Program-made: the position numbers and the translations under genes
The notes under the pieces: generated by a model
The model's input: the letters and a program-made list of their open reading frames with translations, nothing else
Database searches by the model: none
What the model was told of the DNA's origin: nothing
Shown: piece by piece, positions 27,348 to 36,825 of the stretch
Numbering within the stretch: position 1 is the stretch's first letter
Layout of the letters: every line of letters starts with the position of its first letter
From: an uncultured Xanthomonas sp.
GTDB lineage: Bacteria > Pseudomonadota > Gammaproteobacteria > Xanthomonadales > Xanthomonadaceae
Direction of reading: 5' to 3'
DNA length: 64,000 nucleotides
NCBI GenBank assembly: GCA_943912265.1
Contig: CALTTS010000010.1
Span: 62,001-126,000 of the forward strand

Positions 27348-29087
27348 ATGACGACGATGACGCCCCCTGCCGTCTCCCCGTCCGAACTGCTGCACCGCCT
27401 GGCCGACGCCGTCGGCGCCGCGCACGTGCTCACCGGCGACAAGGCCACGCGCCGCTACCGCAAGGGCTACCGCTTCGGCGACGGCCCGGTGCTGGCGGTG
27501 GTGGTGCCCGGCACGCTGCTGGAGCTGTGGAATGCGCTGCAGGCCACCGTGGCCGCCGGCCGCATCGTGCTGATGCAGGCCGCCAACACCGGCCTGACCG
27601 GCGGCTCCACGCCCGACGGCGACGCCTACGACCGCGACATCGTGCTGGTCAGCACCCGCCGCCTGACCGGCATCAAGCCGATCCGCGACGGCCGCCAGGT
27701 GGTGTGCCTGCCCGGCGCCACGCTGGACCGGCTGGAACAGACCCTGCGCCCGCTGGGCCGCGAGCCGCACTCGGTGATCGGCTCCTCGTGCATCGGCGCC
27801 TCGGTGCTGGGCGGCATCTGCAACAACTCCGGCGGCGCGCTGGTGCGGCGCGGCCCGGCCTACACCGAGCTGGCGCTGTACGCGCAGGTCGGCGAGGACG
27901 GCGTGCTGCGGCTGGTCAACCACCTCGGCATCGCGCTGGGCGACACGCCCGAGCAGATGCTGGGCAGGCTGCAATTGCTGGATTTCGGCGAGGCCGACAT
28001 CGTCGACGACCCGGCGCGCGCGGCCTCCGACCACGGCTACGCCGCGCACGTGCGCCAGGTGGATGCCGACACCCCGGCCCGCTTCAACGCCGACCCCGGC
28101 CGCCTGCACGAGGCCGCCGGCTCGGCCGGCAAGCTGTGCGTGTTCGCGGTGCGGCTGGACACCTTCGCCCGCGAGGACGCGGCGGTGTTCCACATCGGCA
28201 GCAATGTGGCCGACGACCTCACCGCCGTGCGCCGGCACCTGCTCACCGCCTTCGAGCAGCCGCCGATCAGCGGCGAGTACATCCACCGCGACGCGTGGGA
28301 CATCGGCGAAAAATACGGCAAGGACACCTTCCTGCTGATCGACAAGCTGGGCACCGACCGCGTGCCGGCCGCCTTCGCGCTGAAGAGCCGCGTGGACGGT
28401 TTCTTCGAGCGCTTCGGCCTGCGCGGCGTCACCGACCGCACGATGCAGGCGCTGATGGCGCTGCTGCCCAGCCACCTGCCGCCGCGCCTGCGCCAGTTCC
28501 GCCGGCGCTACGAGCACCACCTGCTGCTGAAGGTGTCGGCTGCGGCGGCCGATGCCACCGAAGCCTTCCTGCATGCGCAGTTCGACGGTTCGGCCAGCGG
28601 CGGTTTTTACCGGTGTACCGCCGAGGAGGGACGCAAGGCCTTCCTGCACCGCTTCGCCGTGGCCGGCGCGGCGGTACGCTACCGCGAAGTGCATCGCGGC
28701 ACGGTGGAGGACATCGTCGCGCTGGACGTGGCCCTGCGCCGCAACGACCGCGACTGGGTGGAAACGCTGCCGTCGCCGATCGAGGACACGCTGGTGGCCA
28801 AGCTCTACTACGGCCACTTCTTCTGCCACGTGTTCCATCAGGACTACATCGTCAAGAAGGGCCGCAACCCGCTGGAGATCGAGCACGCGATGTGGCACCT
28901 GCTCGACACGCGCGGCGCCGAATACCCGGCCGAACACAACGTCGGCCACCTGTACAAGGCCAAGCCGGCGCTGGCTGCGTTCTACCGCGAACTGGACCCC
29001 ACCAACACCTTCAACCCCGGCATCGGCCAGACCTCGAAGGAGCGGCACTGGGGCGGGGACTGCGGTTGCGGCGGGCACGCGCACTGA
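27348..29087 (+). CDS. dld: FAD-dependent D-lactate dehydrogenase (quinone), Dld type
   Basis: The 579-residue protein resembles E. coli Dld (571 residues): an N-terminal FAD-binding PCMH domain with QAANTGLTGGSTPDGD and GSSCIGASVLGGICNNSGGAL, and a C-terminal membrane-binding region ending with HNVGHLYKAKP and DPTNTFNPGIGQTSK. It oxidises D-lactate to pyruvate with electrons to quinone. The operon thus covers both lactate enantiomers. The C-terminal DCGCGGHAH tail is a small oddity. A terminator follows 66 bases later. Confidence 0.94.
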   Translation: MTTMTPPAVSPSELLHRLADAVGAAHVLTGDKATRRYRKGYRFGDGPVLAVVVPGTLLELWNALQATVAAGRIVLMQAANTGLTGGSTPDGDAYDRDIVLVSTRRLTGIKPIRDGRQVVCLPGATLDRLEQTLRPLGREPHSVIGSSCIGASVLGGICNNSGGALVRRGPAYTELALYAQVGEDGVLRLVNHLGIALGDTPEQMLGRLQLLDFGEADIVDDPARAASDHGYAAHVRQVDADTPARFNADPGRLHEAAGSAGKLCVFAVRLDTFAREDAAVFHIGSNVADDLTAVRRHLLTAFEQPPISGEYIHRDAWDIGEKYGKDTFLLIDKLGTDRVPAAFALKSRVDGFFERFGLRGVTDRTMQALMALLPSHLPPRLRQFRRRYEHHLLLKVSAAAADATEAFLHAQFDGSASGGFYRCTAEEGRKAFLHRFAVAGAAVRYREVHRGTVEDIVALDVALRRNDRDWVETLPSPIEDTLVAKLYYGHFFCHVFHQDYIVKKGRNPLEIEHAMWHLLDTRGAEYPAEHNVGHLYKAKPALAAFYRELDPTNTFNPGIGQTSKERHWGGDCGCGGHAH

Positions 29088-29153
29088 GGCGGCCAAGACC
29101 GCCGACTCCGGCGCGCTTCCCCGGCCTGTGCCCGCGCACGGCGCCGTAAACGG

Positions 29154-29177
29154 AAAACCCCGCTTCTGCGGGGTTTT
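29154..29177. terminator. Bidirectional rho-independent terminator after dld
   Basis: AAAACCCCGC (29154-29163) pairs perfectly with GCGGGGTTTT (29168-29177) around a TTCT loop, with T-runs on both strands. It lies between the convergent ends of dld and the aminotransferase gene. Confidence 0.93.
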
Positions 29178-29206
29178 TCGCGTGATGCCGGGACGGTGCG
29201 CGTGGA

Positions 29207-30403
29207 TCACACCACCGCGGCAATCGCCTTGGCCACGTAGCCGAGGGTCTTCTGGCTGAGCGCGGCCACGCAGATGCGGCCCGAGCCGACCGCGTAGATG
29301 CCGAACTCCTCGCGCAGGCGGTCCACTTGCGCCTTGGACAGGCCCGAGTACGAGAACATGCCGGCCTGCTTCTGGATGAAGGCGAATTCCGGATGGCCCA
29401 GTTCGGCCAGCTTGTCCACCAGACCGCCGCGCAGGGCATGGATGCGGGTGCGCATTTCGCCCAGCTCCTGCTCCCACAGCGCGCGCAGCTCGGGGCTGTT
29501 CAGCACGCCGGCCACCAGCGCCGCGCCGTGCGTGGACGGGCTGGAGTAGATGGTGCGGATGATGCGCTTGGCGTGCGACTGCACCGCCTTGGCCTCGGCC
29601 GCGGTGGCGGCCACCACCGACAGCGCGCCGACGCGCTCGCCATACAGCGAGAACGACTTGGAGTACGAGCTGGTGACGATGAAGGTGTCGATGCCGGCAT
29701 CGACCAGCGCACCGATCGCCACCGCATCCTCGCGCAGGCCCTTGCTGAAGCCCTGGTAGGCCATGTCCACGAACGGGAACAGGCCGCGCTCCTTGAGCAG
29801 CCCGGCCACCTGCGCCCACTGCGCGGCGGTGAGGTCCGCACCGGTCGGGTTGTGGCAGCAGGCGTGCAGCAGCACGGTGGTGCCCGGCTCCAGCTTGCGC
29901 AGGTCGGCCAGCATGCCGTCGAAATCCAGGCCGTGGGTGGCCGGGTCGAAGTAGGTGTAGTCCAGCACCTCGAAACCGGCGGCACCGAACACCGCGCGGT
30001 GGTTTTCCCAGCTCGGCTTGCTGATGGCGACCTTGGCGAAAGGCAGCAGCGAGTGCAGGATCTCGGCGCCGACGCGCAGCGCGCCGCTGCCGCCGACGGT
30101 CTGGGTGGTGGCCACCCGGCCGGCTTCCAGCAGCGGCGAATCGGCGCCGAACAGCAGTTCGCGGGTGGCCTGGGTGTAGGCCGGCATGCCGTCGATCGGC
30201 AGGTAGCCGCGCGGCTTGGCTTCCAGCGCCAGCTTCTGCTCGATCTCATACACGCAGCGCAGCAGCGGGATGCGGCCGTTCTCGTCGTAGTAGATGCCCA
30301 CGCCCAGGTTGACCTTGGTCGGGCGGGTGTCGGCGTTGTAGGCCTCGGTCAGGCCCAGGATCGGATCACCGGGAACCTGTTCAACGTTCGCGAAGAAAGA
30401 CAC
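29207..30403 (-). CDS. tyrB: Aromatic amino acid / aspartate aminotransferase
   Basis: The 398-residue PLP enzyme transfers amino groups between aromatic amino acids or aspartate and 2-oxoglutarate. Its motifs are CCHNPTGADLT, FVDMAYQGFSKGL, and SSYSKSFSLYGERVG with the PLP-binding lysine. The first codon is GTG at 30403 (VSFFANVEQVPGDPILGL), which places the N-terminus exactly as in the aspartate-aminotransferase family; there is no ATG nearby. TyrB-like or AspC-like specificity cannot be told from sequence alone. phhA, which produces tyrosine, lies about 11 kb away. Confidence 0.92.
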   Translation of the reverse strand: MSFFANVEQVPGDPILGLTEAYNADTRPTKVNLGVGIYYDENGRIPLLRCVYEIEQKLALEAKPRGYLPIDGMPAYTQATRELLFGADSPLLEAGRVATTQTVGGSGALRVGAEILHSLLPFAKVAISKPSWENHRAVFGAAGFEVLDYTYFDPATHGLDFDGMLADLRKLEPGTTVLLHACCHNPTGADLTAAQWAQVAGLLKERGLFPFVDMAYQGFSKGLREDAVAIGALVDAGIDTFIVTSSYSKSFSLYGERVGALSVVAATAAEAKAVQSHAKRIIRTIYSSPSTHGAALVAGVLNSPELRALWEQELGEMRTRIHALRGGLVDKLAELGHPEFAFIQKQAGMFSYSGLSKAQVDRLREEFGIYAVGSGRICVAALSQKTLGYVAKAIAAVV

Positions 30404-30615
30404 GGCAGTTTGCTCGGAGGGAAGTGAAGGGAACCGGCCCCGCGCCATGCGGCGGCAGGGAAACCTTGCCATCCTAGCAGGCCGGACTCCGCCCGGCCCC
30501 GCATCGGCGCGGGTTTCGGCCGGGAAATTTGGTTGCAGGCGACAAGGTCCGGCCGTTCTTGTCTCCGGTCGGCCGCAGCGCAACCATGTCACCTGCCCCA
30601 CATCAGGCCAAAGCC

Positions 30616-30924
30616 ATGCACTTCCCGCCGATCCACGAGGTCGCCACGGACCATCTGCAACGCCGCACCGCACATCGGGCCGCCCGCCTCGCCCGCGCCC
30701 GCGCCCGGGCGGCAGCCGACCGTGGCGAACCGGTGCCGGGTGGTGCGGCGGGCGATCCGCCGGATTCGGCCGTGCTGCTGTTCCAGGCCGACGACGACGG
30801 CCCGGCACGCCGGTTCGCCGAATCCGACCCCTGCGTGCTTGAAGGCGTGGTCACCGGCTGCACGGTGAAGCCGTGGACGACGGTGGCCGGTGCCGCCGCC
30901 AACCGCCGCGTGTCACTGCGCTGA
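30616..30924 (+). CDS. YciI-like protein
   Basis: The 102-residue protein ends with the YciI-family pattern VLLFQADDDGPARRFAESDP, then GVVTGCTVKPWTTV. The N-terminal half is Ala- and Arg-rich and more divergent, but EVATDH and LARARARAAADRGEPVPGG match the family layout. YciI proteins are small ferredoxin-fold proteins with proposed hydrolase or stress roles; no substrate is known. ATG at 30616 gives the normal length of about 100 residues. Confidence 0.65.
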   Translation: MHFPPIHEVATDHLQRRTAHRAARLARARARAAADRGEPVPGGAAGDPPDSAVLLFQADDDGPARRFAESDPCVLEGVVTGCTVKPWTTVAGAAANRRVSLR

Positions 30925-30931
30925 GGCCAGC

Positions 30932-31135
30932 ATGGACACTGCGACCTTGCTGCTCGGCGTGTTGTTCGGCGCGCTCGGCGGCGGCTATCTGGTCTACGGC
31001 CTGCGCCGGAAGGCGTGGCTGCCCAGCGTGTGCGGGTTGGCGCTGGGCGTGTTCACCTGGTTCGTGGACGGCCCGGTGCTCACCGCCCTGATCGGCATCG
31101 CGCTGGCGGCGCTGCCCTGGCTGTTGAGCGGCTGA
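30932..31135 (+). CDS. Small two-helix membrane protein
   Basis: This 67-residue protein is almost entirely hydrophobic, with segments at about residues 4-22 and 30-65 and a short basic turn (RRKAW) between them. I do not recognise a family. It begins seven bases after the YciI-like gene and probably shares its transcript. Confidence 0.6.
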   Translation: MDTATLLLGVLFGALGGGYLVYGLRRKAWLPSVCGLALGVFTWFVDGPVLTALIGIALAALPWLLSG

Positions 31136-31164
31136 AGCATTCGGGCGAACGGCCGGCGCGCCGG

Positions 31165-31575
31165 TCACACCTTTCCCGCGGCCTGCAGGGCGGCGTATTC
31201 ATCGTCGTCGAACAGGCGCAGCCGCATCCTGAAATGCTGGCCTTCGCCCTCGTCGAGCGAGAACATCGTGCCGCGGCCTTCCACGGCATCGATGATCAGC
31301 TGGGTGTGCCGGGAATATTCGAAATGCGGCGCGCTGATCCAGAACTCCGCGCCGCCGATGCGGCCAAGCAGCACGTCGCGATCGCCGACCTGAAACTCGC
31401 CGACCTGAAAGCACATCGGCGCGCTGCCTTCGCAGCAGCCGCCGGACTGGTAGAACAGCAGTTCGCCGTGCTTGCCGTGCAGGCGTTCGATCAGGCGCAA
31501 TGCGGCCAGCGTGGCCATCACCTGCGGCGGCGGTTCGGTGGCCACCGTCGCAGCCTCGGGAAGACTGTCCGTCAT
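31165..31575 (-). CDS. DUF779 protein, aldehyde-dehydrogenase partner
   Basis: The 136-residue protein has the DUF779 signature FYQSGGCCEGSAPMC with paired cysteines, followed by GGAEFWISAPHFEYSRHTQLIIDAVEGRG. Genes of this family commonly follow acetaldehyde dehydrogenase genes; the function is unproven. Here it follows adhP and the aldehyde dehydrogenase on the same strand, which supports the same link. ATG at 31575 starts with MTDSLPEAATV. Confidence 0.8.
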   Translation of the reverse strand: MTDSLPEAATVATEPPPQVMATLAALRLIERLHGKHGELLFYQSGGCCEGSAPMCFQVGEFQVGDRDVLLGRIGGAEFWISAPHFEYSRHTQLIIDAVEGRGTMFSLDEGEGQHFRMRLRLFDDDEYAALQAAGKV

Positions 31576-31608
31576 GGTGTTCTCCGCATTCGGCCACCGG
31601 AATGGCCC

Positions 31609-31635
31609 GATGCCCGCGATGCCCGCGATGCCTGC
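31609..31635. repeat. Three tandem 9-bp units upstream of the DUF779 gene
   Basis: GATGCCCGC is repeated three times, the last with one mismatch (C to T), in the 139-base gap between adhP and the DUF779 gene. No function is evident. Confidence 0.6.
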
Positions 31636-31714
31636 ATGCCTTGGCCGCATGCGTGGAAAAAACCGGCGCCGCCACGCCCGCCCGGTCGGGGGCGGACGCG
31701 CGGGCCATGCCGCG

Positions 31715-32743
31715 TCAGGCCGCGAAATCGAGCACGATGCGGCCTTCGATCTGGCCCTTGTGCATGCGGTCGAACACGTCGTTGATGTTTTCCAGTTTGT
31801 CGGTGGCCACCGTGGCCTTGACCTTGCCCATCTCGGCGAAGTCCAGCGACTCCTGCAGGTCCAGGCGGGTACCGACGATCGAGCCGCGCACGGTCACGCC
31901 ATTGAGCACCATGCCGAAGATGTCGATCGGGAACTGTCCCGGCGGCAGGCCGTTGAGCGACACCGTGCCGCCGCGGCGGACCATGCCGACCGCCTGTTCG
32001 AAGGCCTTGGGCGACACCGCGGTGACCAGCGCGCCGTGGGCGCCGCCGATTTCCTTCTTCAGGTAGGCCACCGGGTCGGTGGTCTTCGCGTTCACCGTCA
32101 CCATCGCGCCCAAGCGCTTGGCCAGGTCGAGCTTGGCGTCGTCCACGTCCACCGCGGCCACGTTCAGGCCCATGGCCTTGGCGTACTGCACCGCCATGTG
32201 GCCCAAGCCGCCGATGCCGGAAATCACCACCCAGTTGCCCGGCTTGGTGTCGGTCATCTTCAGGCCCTTGTACACGGTCACGCCGGCGCACAGGATCGGG
32301 GCGATGTCGACGAACCCGATGTTCTTCGGCAGGTGGCCCACATAATTGGCATCGGCCAGCGCGTATTCGGCGAAACCGCCATTGACCGAGTAGCCGGCGT
32401 TCTGCTGCTTCTCGCACAGCGTTTCCCAGCCGCCGAGACAGTGTTCGCAATAACCGCAAGCCGAATACAGCCACGGGATGCCGACGCGGTCGCCTTCCTT
32501 GACATGGGTGACGCCTTCACCCACGGCCACCACGTGGCCCACGCCCTCGTGGCCGGGGATGAACGGCGGGTTCGGCTTCACCGGCCAGTCGCCTTCGGCG
32601 GCATGCAGGTCGGTATGGCATACGCCGCAAGCTTCGATCTTGACCAGCAGGTCGCCCGGGCCCGGACGCGGCACGGCGACTTCTTCGATCACCAGCGGCT
32701 TGCCGAATTCGCGGACCACGGCGGCTTTCATCGTCTTTTGCAT
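31715..32743 (-). CDS. adhP: Zinc-dependent alcohol dehydrogenase (AdhP type)
   Basis: The 342-residue enzyme interconverts primary alcohols and aldehydes with NAD. The catalytic zinc ligands lie in CGVCHTDLHAAEGDWP and GHEGVGHVV, the structural zinc cysteines in CGYCEHCLGGWETLC, and the cofactor motif is SGIGGLGHMAVQYAK. Length and start (MQKTMKAAVVREFG, GAGGAAA upstream) are normal for AdhP. It is preceded by its own FNR-type promoter and lies downstream of the aldehyde dehydrogenase gene, from which it is separated by a 202-base gap with a strong hairpin. Confidence 0.95.
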   Translation of the reverse strand: MQKTMKAAVVREFGKPLVIEEVAVPRPGPGDLLVKIEACGVCHTDLHAAEGDWPVKPNPPFIPGHEGVGHVVAVGEGVTHVKEGDRVGIPWLYSACGYCEHCLGGWETLCEKQQNAGYSVNGGFAEYALADANYVGHLPKNIGFVDIAPILCAGVTVYKGLKMTDTKPGNWVVISGIGGLGHMAVQYAKAMGLNVAAVDVDDAKLDLAKRLGAMVTVNAKTTDPVAYLKKEIGGAHGALVTAVSPKAFEQAVGMVRRGGTVSLNGLPPGQFPIDIFGMVLNGVTVRGSIVGTRLDLQESLDFAEMGKVKATVATDKLENINDVFDRMHKGQIEGRIVLDFAA

Positions 32744-32795
32744 GGAAATTTCCTCGTTTGAAGGGGACCGGGTGGAGCTGGCACAACGAACCCGG

Positions 32796-32836
32796 AGTAT
32801 AAGCCCGCCGACGGGGCGGGCACTGATCCGGATCAA
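32796..32836 (-). promoter_or_regulatory. FNR/Anr-type promoter of adhP
   Basis: On the minus strand TTGATCCGGATCAG (32836-32823) matches the FNR/Anr box TTGATnnnnATCAA at nine of ten positions. A TATACT -10 box lies at 32801-32796. A start site about seven bases past that box puts the FNR centre near -40.5, the class II activation position. The transcript would begin about 46 bases before the adhP ATG. Confidence 0.65.
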
Positions 32837-32880
32837 AAGGCAGGCCCACCCTGCCTCCGCAACATTTCACCCGTGTGCTC

Positions 32881-32935
32881 GCACCGGCGTGTCCGGCGCG
32901 CGCGCGCGGCGCCGGACACGCCGGTGCCGCGGGCC
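32881..32935. repeat. Dispersed palindromic element, copy A, in the ald-adhP gap
   Basis: GCACCGGCGTGTCCGGCGC (32881-32899) pairs perfectly over 19 bases with 32909-32927 around a nine-base GC loop. The sequence CCGGTGCCGCGGGCC at its right end (32921-32935) recurs in copy B at 43130-43144. No T-run follows, so it is a stable hairpin rather than a classic terminator. Confidence 0.75.
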
Positions 32936-32945
32936 ATGCGGCGGG

Positions 32946-34472
<1,527 letters not shown>

Positions 34473-34533
34473 GGGGAGACTCCTGCGGTTGGACTCGGGC
34501 CGGACACCTCGGTCCGGTGGGTGAGTCCACTGG

Positions 34534-34550
34534 CGCAGGGCCCGTGCCAG
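34534..34550 (-). promoter_or_regulatory. Sigma-54 (-24/-12) promoter of the aldehyde dehydrogenase gene
   Basis: On the minus strand CTGGCACGGGCCCTGCG (34550-34534) matches TGGCACG-N4-TTGC with one mismatch (CTGC) and exact spacing. It would start transcription roughly 50 bases before the aldehyde dehydrogenase ATG at 34472. Confidence 0.85.
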
Positions 34551-34681
34551 AAAGGCGCTGCTGCGGCGCGTCAGCGCCCGGACCGGCGGCGGACGCGGCG
34601 TCCTGCCCGTTGCCTGCCGCGCTGCAGCACGCCCGGCGATTGTGCTGCGGCGCGACGAGTGGCGACTATCGGCACAGCGTC

Positions 34682-34697
34682 CGCGACAGGTGTCGCG
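34682..34697. promoter_or_regulatory. Palindrome CGCGACA-GG-TGTCGCG, candidate enhancer
   Basis: Two seven-base arms (34682-34688 and 34691-34697) pair perfectly, and a further TGCGACA half lies at 34701-34707. It is about 150 bases upstream of the -12 box, a typical distance for a sigma-54 activator site, and it abuts the regulator's ribosome binding site, so autoregulation is possible. Confidence 0.55.
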
Positions 34698-34722
34698 CAA
34701 TGCGACAGCCGGAGGAAGGCAG

Positions 34723-36615
34723 ATGGGGCAGCAGGTGCAATCGCGATTCCGCGTCGGCCAGGCGCGCCGCGTGTTCTTCGAGCACGGCGGCATCCCGTCC
34801 GGCGGCGTGCCCGGCACCATCCTCGACTCGTGGCGGCGCTGCCAGCGCATGGGCATCGCGCCGGAAACCGGGGACGGTGCCGAACCGCTGCCGGCCCCGC
34901 GCCTGCGCGAACTGCGCGAGCGCCACGCATCGCTGTGGCAGCTGGCCCGCGCCGAGCTGGACGGCCTCTCCGCCGACGTCGCCGCGGCCGGCAGCATCGT
35001 GCTGCTGACCGATGCGGACGGCTGGATCCTCGATGCCGAAGGCAGCCCGCGCTTCCTCGACAAGGCCGGCCGGGTCGCGCTGATGCCCGGGGTGTGCTGG
35101 AGCGAGGCGCAGGTGGGCACCAACGCGATCGGCACCGCCATCGCCGAAGGCCGCGCGGTCGAGGTGCGCGGCGGCGAGCACTACCGCCCGCCGCACGGCA
35201 TCCTCAGCTGCTTCGCCGCGCCGGTGCACGACCCGTCCGGGCAACTGGTCGGCGTGCTCGACCTGTCCGGCGAAGCCAGCGTGCAGCACGTCCACGCGCC
35301 CGGCCTGATCCGGCGCGCGGTGGCCAGCATCGAGCACCGCTGGTTCGCGGCAGGCATCCCCGACGCGCAGCTGCTGCGCGTGCATCACGACCCGGCCCTG
35401 CTCGGCACCGCGCGCGAGGGCCTGCTGGCGTTCCGCGACGGCCGGCTGGTGGCGGCCAACCAGGCCGGCCTGGCGCTGTTCGGGCTGGAGCGCGGCGCGA
35501 TCGGCCGCGCGCCCTACGCCGCCCTGTTCGACGCGCCGCCGGCACGCCTGCGCGACGACGGCCGGCTGGTCGATCGCCGCGGCCGGGTGCTGCACGGCCG
35601 GCTCGACGAAACGCCGGCCGCGCCGCGCACGCCGCCGGCCGCGCGCGCCTCCATGCCAACCTCACCGCCGCGGCCCCGCCCGGATGGCGAAACCGCGCTG
35701 TTCGACGCGCGCCAGCGGGCCGAACTCGACCGCGCCCGGCGCGTGCTCGACGCCGGCCTGCCGGTGCTGCTGCTCGGCGAGACCGGCACCGGCAAGGAGG
35801 TGTTCGCGCGGGCGCTGCACCGCTGCTGCGCCCGCGCCGGCAAGCCCTTCGTCGCGGTCAACTGCGCGGCGCTGCCGGAAGGGCTGATCGAGGCCGAGCT
35901 GTTCGGCTACGAGGACGGCGCCTTCACCGGCGCGCGCCGGCACGGCAGCCCCGGCCTGCTGCGCCAGGCCGACGGCGGCGTGCTGTTCCTCGACGAGATC
36001 GGCGACATGCCGCCGGCGCTGCAGCCGCGCCTGCTGCGCGTGCTGCAGGAGCGCGAGCTGTCCCCGCTCGGCGGCGGCAAGCCGGTGAAGCTGGACTTCG
36101 CCCTGATCTGCGCCACCCACCGCGACCTCGAAGCTGCCATCGCCGACGGCCGCTTCCGCGCCGACCTCTACTACCGCATCGCCCACCACGTCGCGTCGCT
36201 GCCGCCGCTGCGCGAGCACCCCGAACGCGCGCGGCTGGTGCGCGAGCTGTGGCAGGGCATCGGCGAAGGCCGGCCGCTCGACGCCGCGGCGCTGGCGGTG
36301 CTGGCCGGCCACGACTGGCCCGGCAACCTGCGCCAGCTGGTCGCCTGCCTGCGCACGCTGGCGGCATTGAGCGACCCCGGCGACACGATCGGCATCGCGC
36401 AGTTGCCGGGCTGGCTGCGCCCCGGTCCCCGGCCCGCCGCTTCGCCGGCAAGCCCGCCCGCCACCGCGGCGCCCGCCGAAGGCAGGCTCGAAGCCCTGGC
36501 CCTGGCCGCGATGCGGCAGGCGCTGGCCGACTGCGGCGGCAACGTCTCCCGCGCCGCGCGCGTGCTGGGGGTCAGCCGCAGCACCCTGTACCGGCGGCTC
36601 GGCAATGGCGGCTGA
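34723..36615 (+). CDS. Sigma-54-dependent activator, AcoR type
   Basis: The 630-residue protein has an N-terminal GAF-type sensor region (about 60-200, with NAIGTAIAEGRAVEVRGGEHY), a central AAA+ domain with Walker A GETGTGKE (about 352-359) and the sigma-54 contact GAFTGA (399-404), and a C-terminal Fis-type helix-turn-helix (NVSRAARVLGVSRSTLYRRL). The intact GAFTGA loop shows it can open sigma-54 promoters. GGAGGAAGG precedes its ATG. AcoR-type proteins respond to acetoin or alcohol and aldehyde catabolism; it is divergent from the aldehyde dehydrogenase gene with its -24/-12 promoter, its likely target. Confidence 0.92.
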   Translation: MGQQVQSRFRVGQARRVFFEHGGIPSGGVPGTILDSWRRCQRMGIAPETGDGAEPLPAPRLRELRERHASLWQLARAELDGLSADVAAAGSIVLLTDADGWILDAEGSPRFLDKAGRVALMPGVCWSEAQVGTNAIGTAIAEGRAVEVRGGEHYRPPHGILSCFAAPVHDPSGQLVGVLDLSGEASVQHVHAPGLIRRAVASIEHRWFAAGIPDAQLLRVHHDPALLGTAREGLLAFRDGRLVAANQAGLALFGLERGAIGRAPYAALFDAPPARLRDDGRLVDRRGRVLHGRLDETPAAPRTPPAARASMPTSPPRPRPDGETALFDARQRAELDRARRVLDAGLPVLLLGETGTGKEVFARALHRCCARAGKPFVAVNCAALPEGLIEAELFGYEDGAFTGARRHGSPGLLRQADGGVLFLDEIGDMPPALQPRLLRVLQERELSPLGGGKPVKLDFALICATHRDLEAAIADGRFRADLYYRIAHHVASLPPLREHPERARLVRELWQGIGEGRPLDAAALAVLAGHDWPGNLRQLVACLRTLAALSDPGDTIGIAQLPGWLRPGPRPAASPASPPATAAPAEGRLEALALAAMRQALADCGGNVSRAARVLGVSRSTLYRRLGNGG

Positions 36616-36825
36616 AATGCCGGCAGCCCCGGATCCGCGGTCTGCACGTCGCCGCGAACGCAGCCCGGCGGCGGCCGGCTCGGCACGCGACGCGCAGGCG
36701 GCGGCCGGGCGCTCAAACTCTCGCATGCGCCGGAAAGCACGCCCGCGTGACCGGATCGCGCCGGCCCGGGCACCGCGTCATCGCGCGCGCCGGATGGCCC
36801 ATGCGACTGAGCCGCGGACCGGGTT

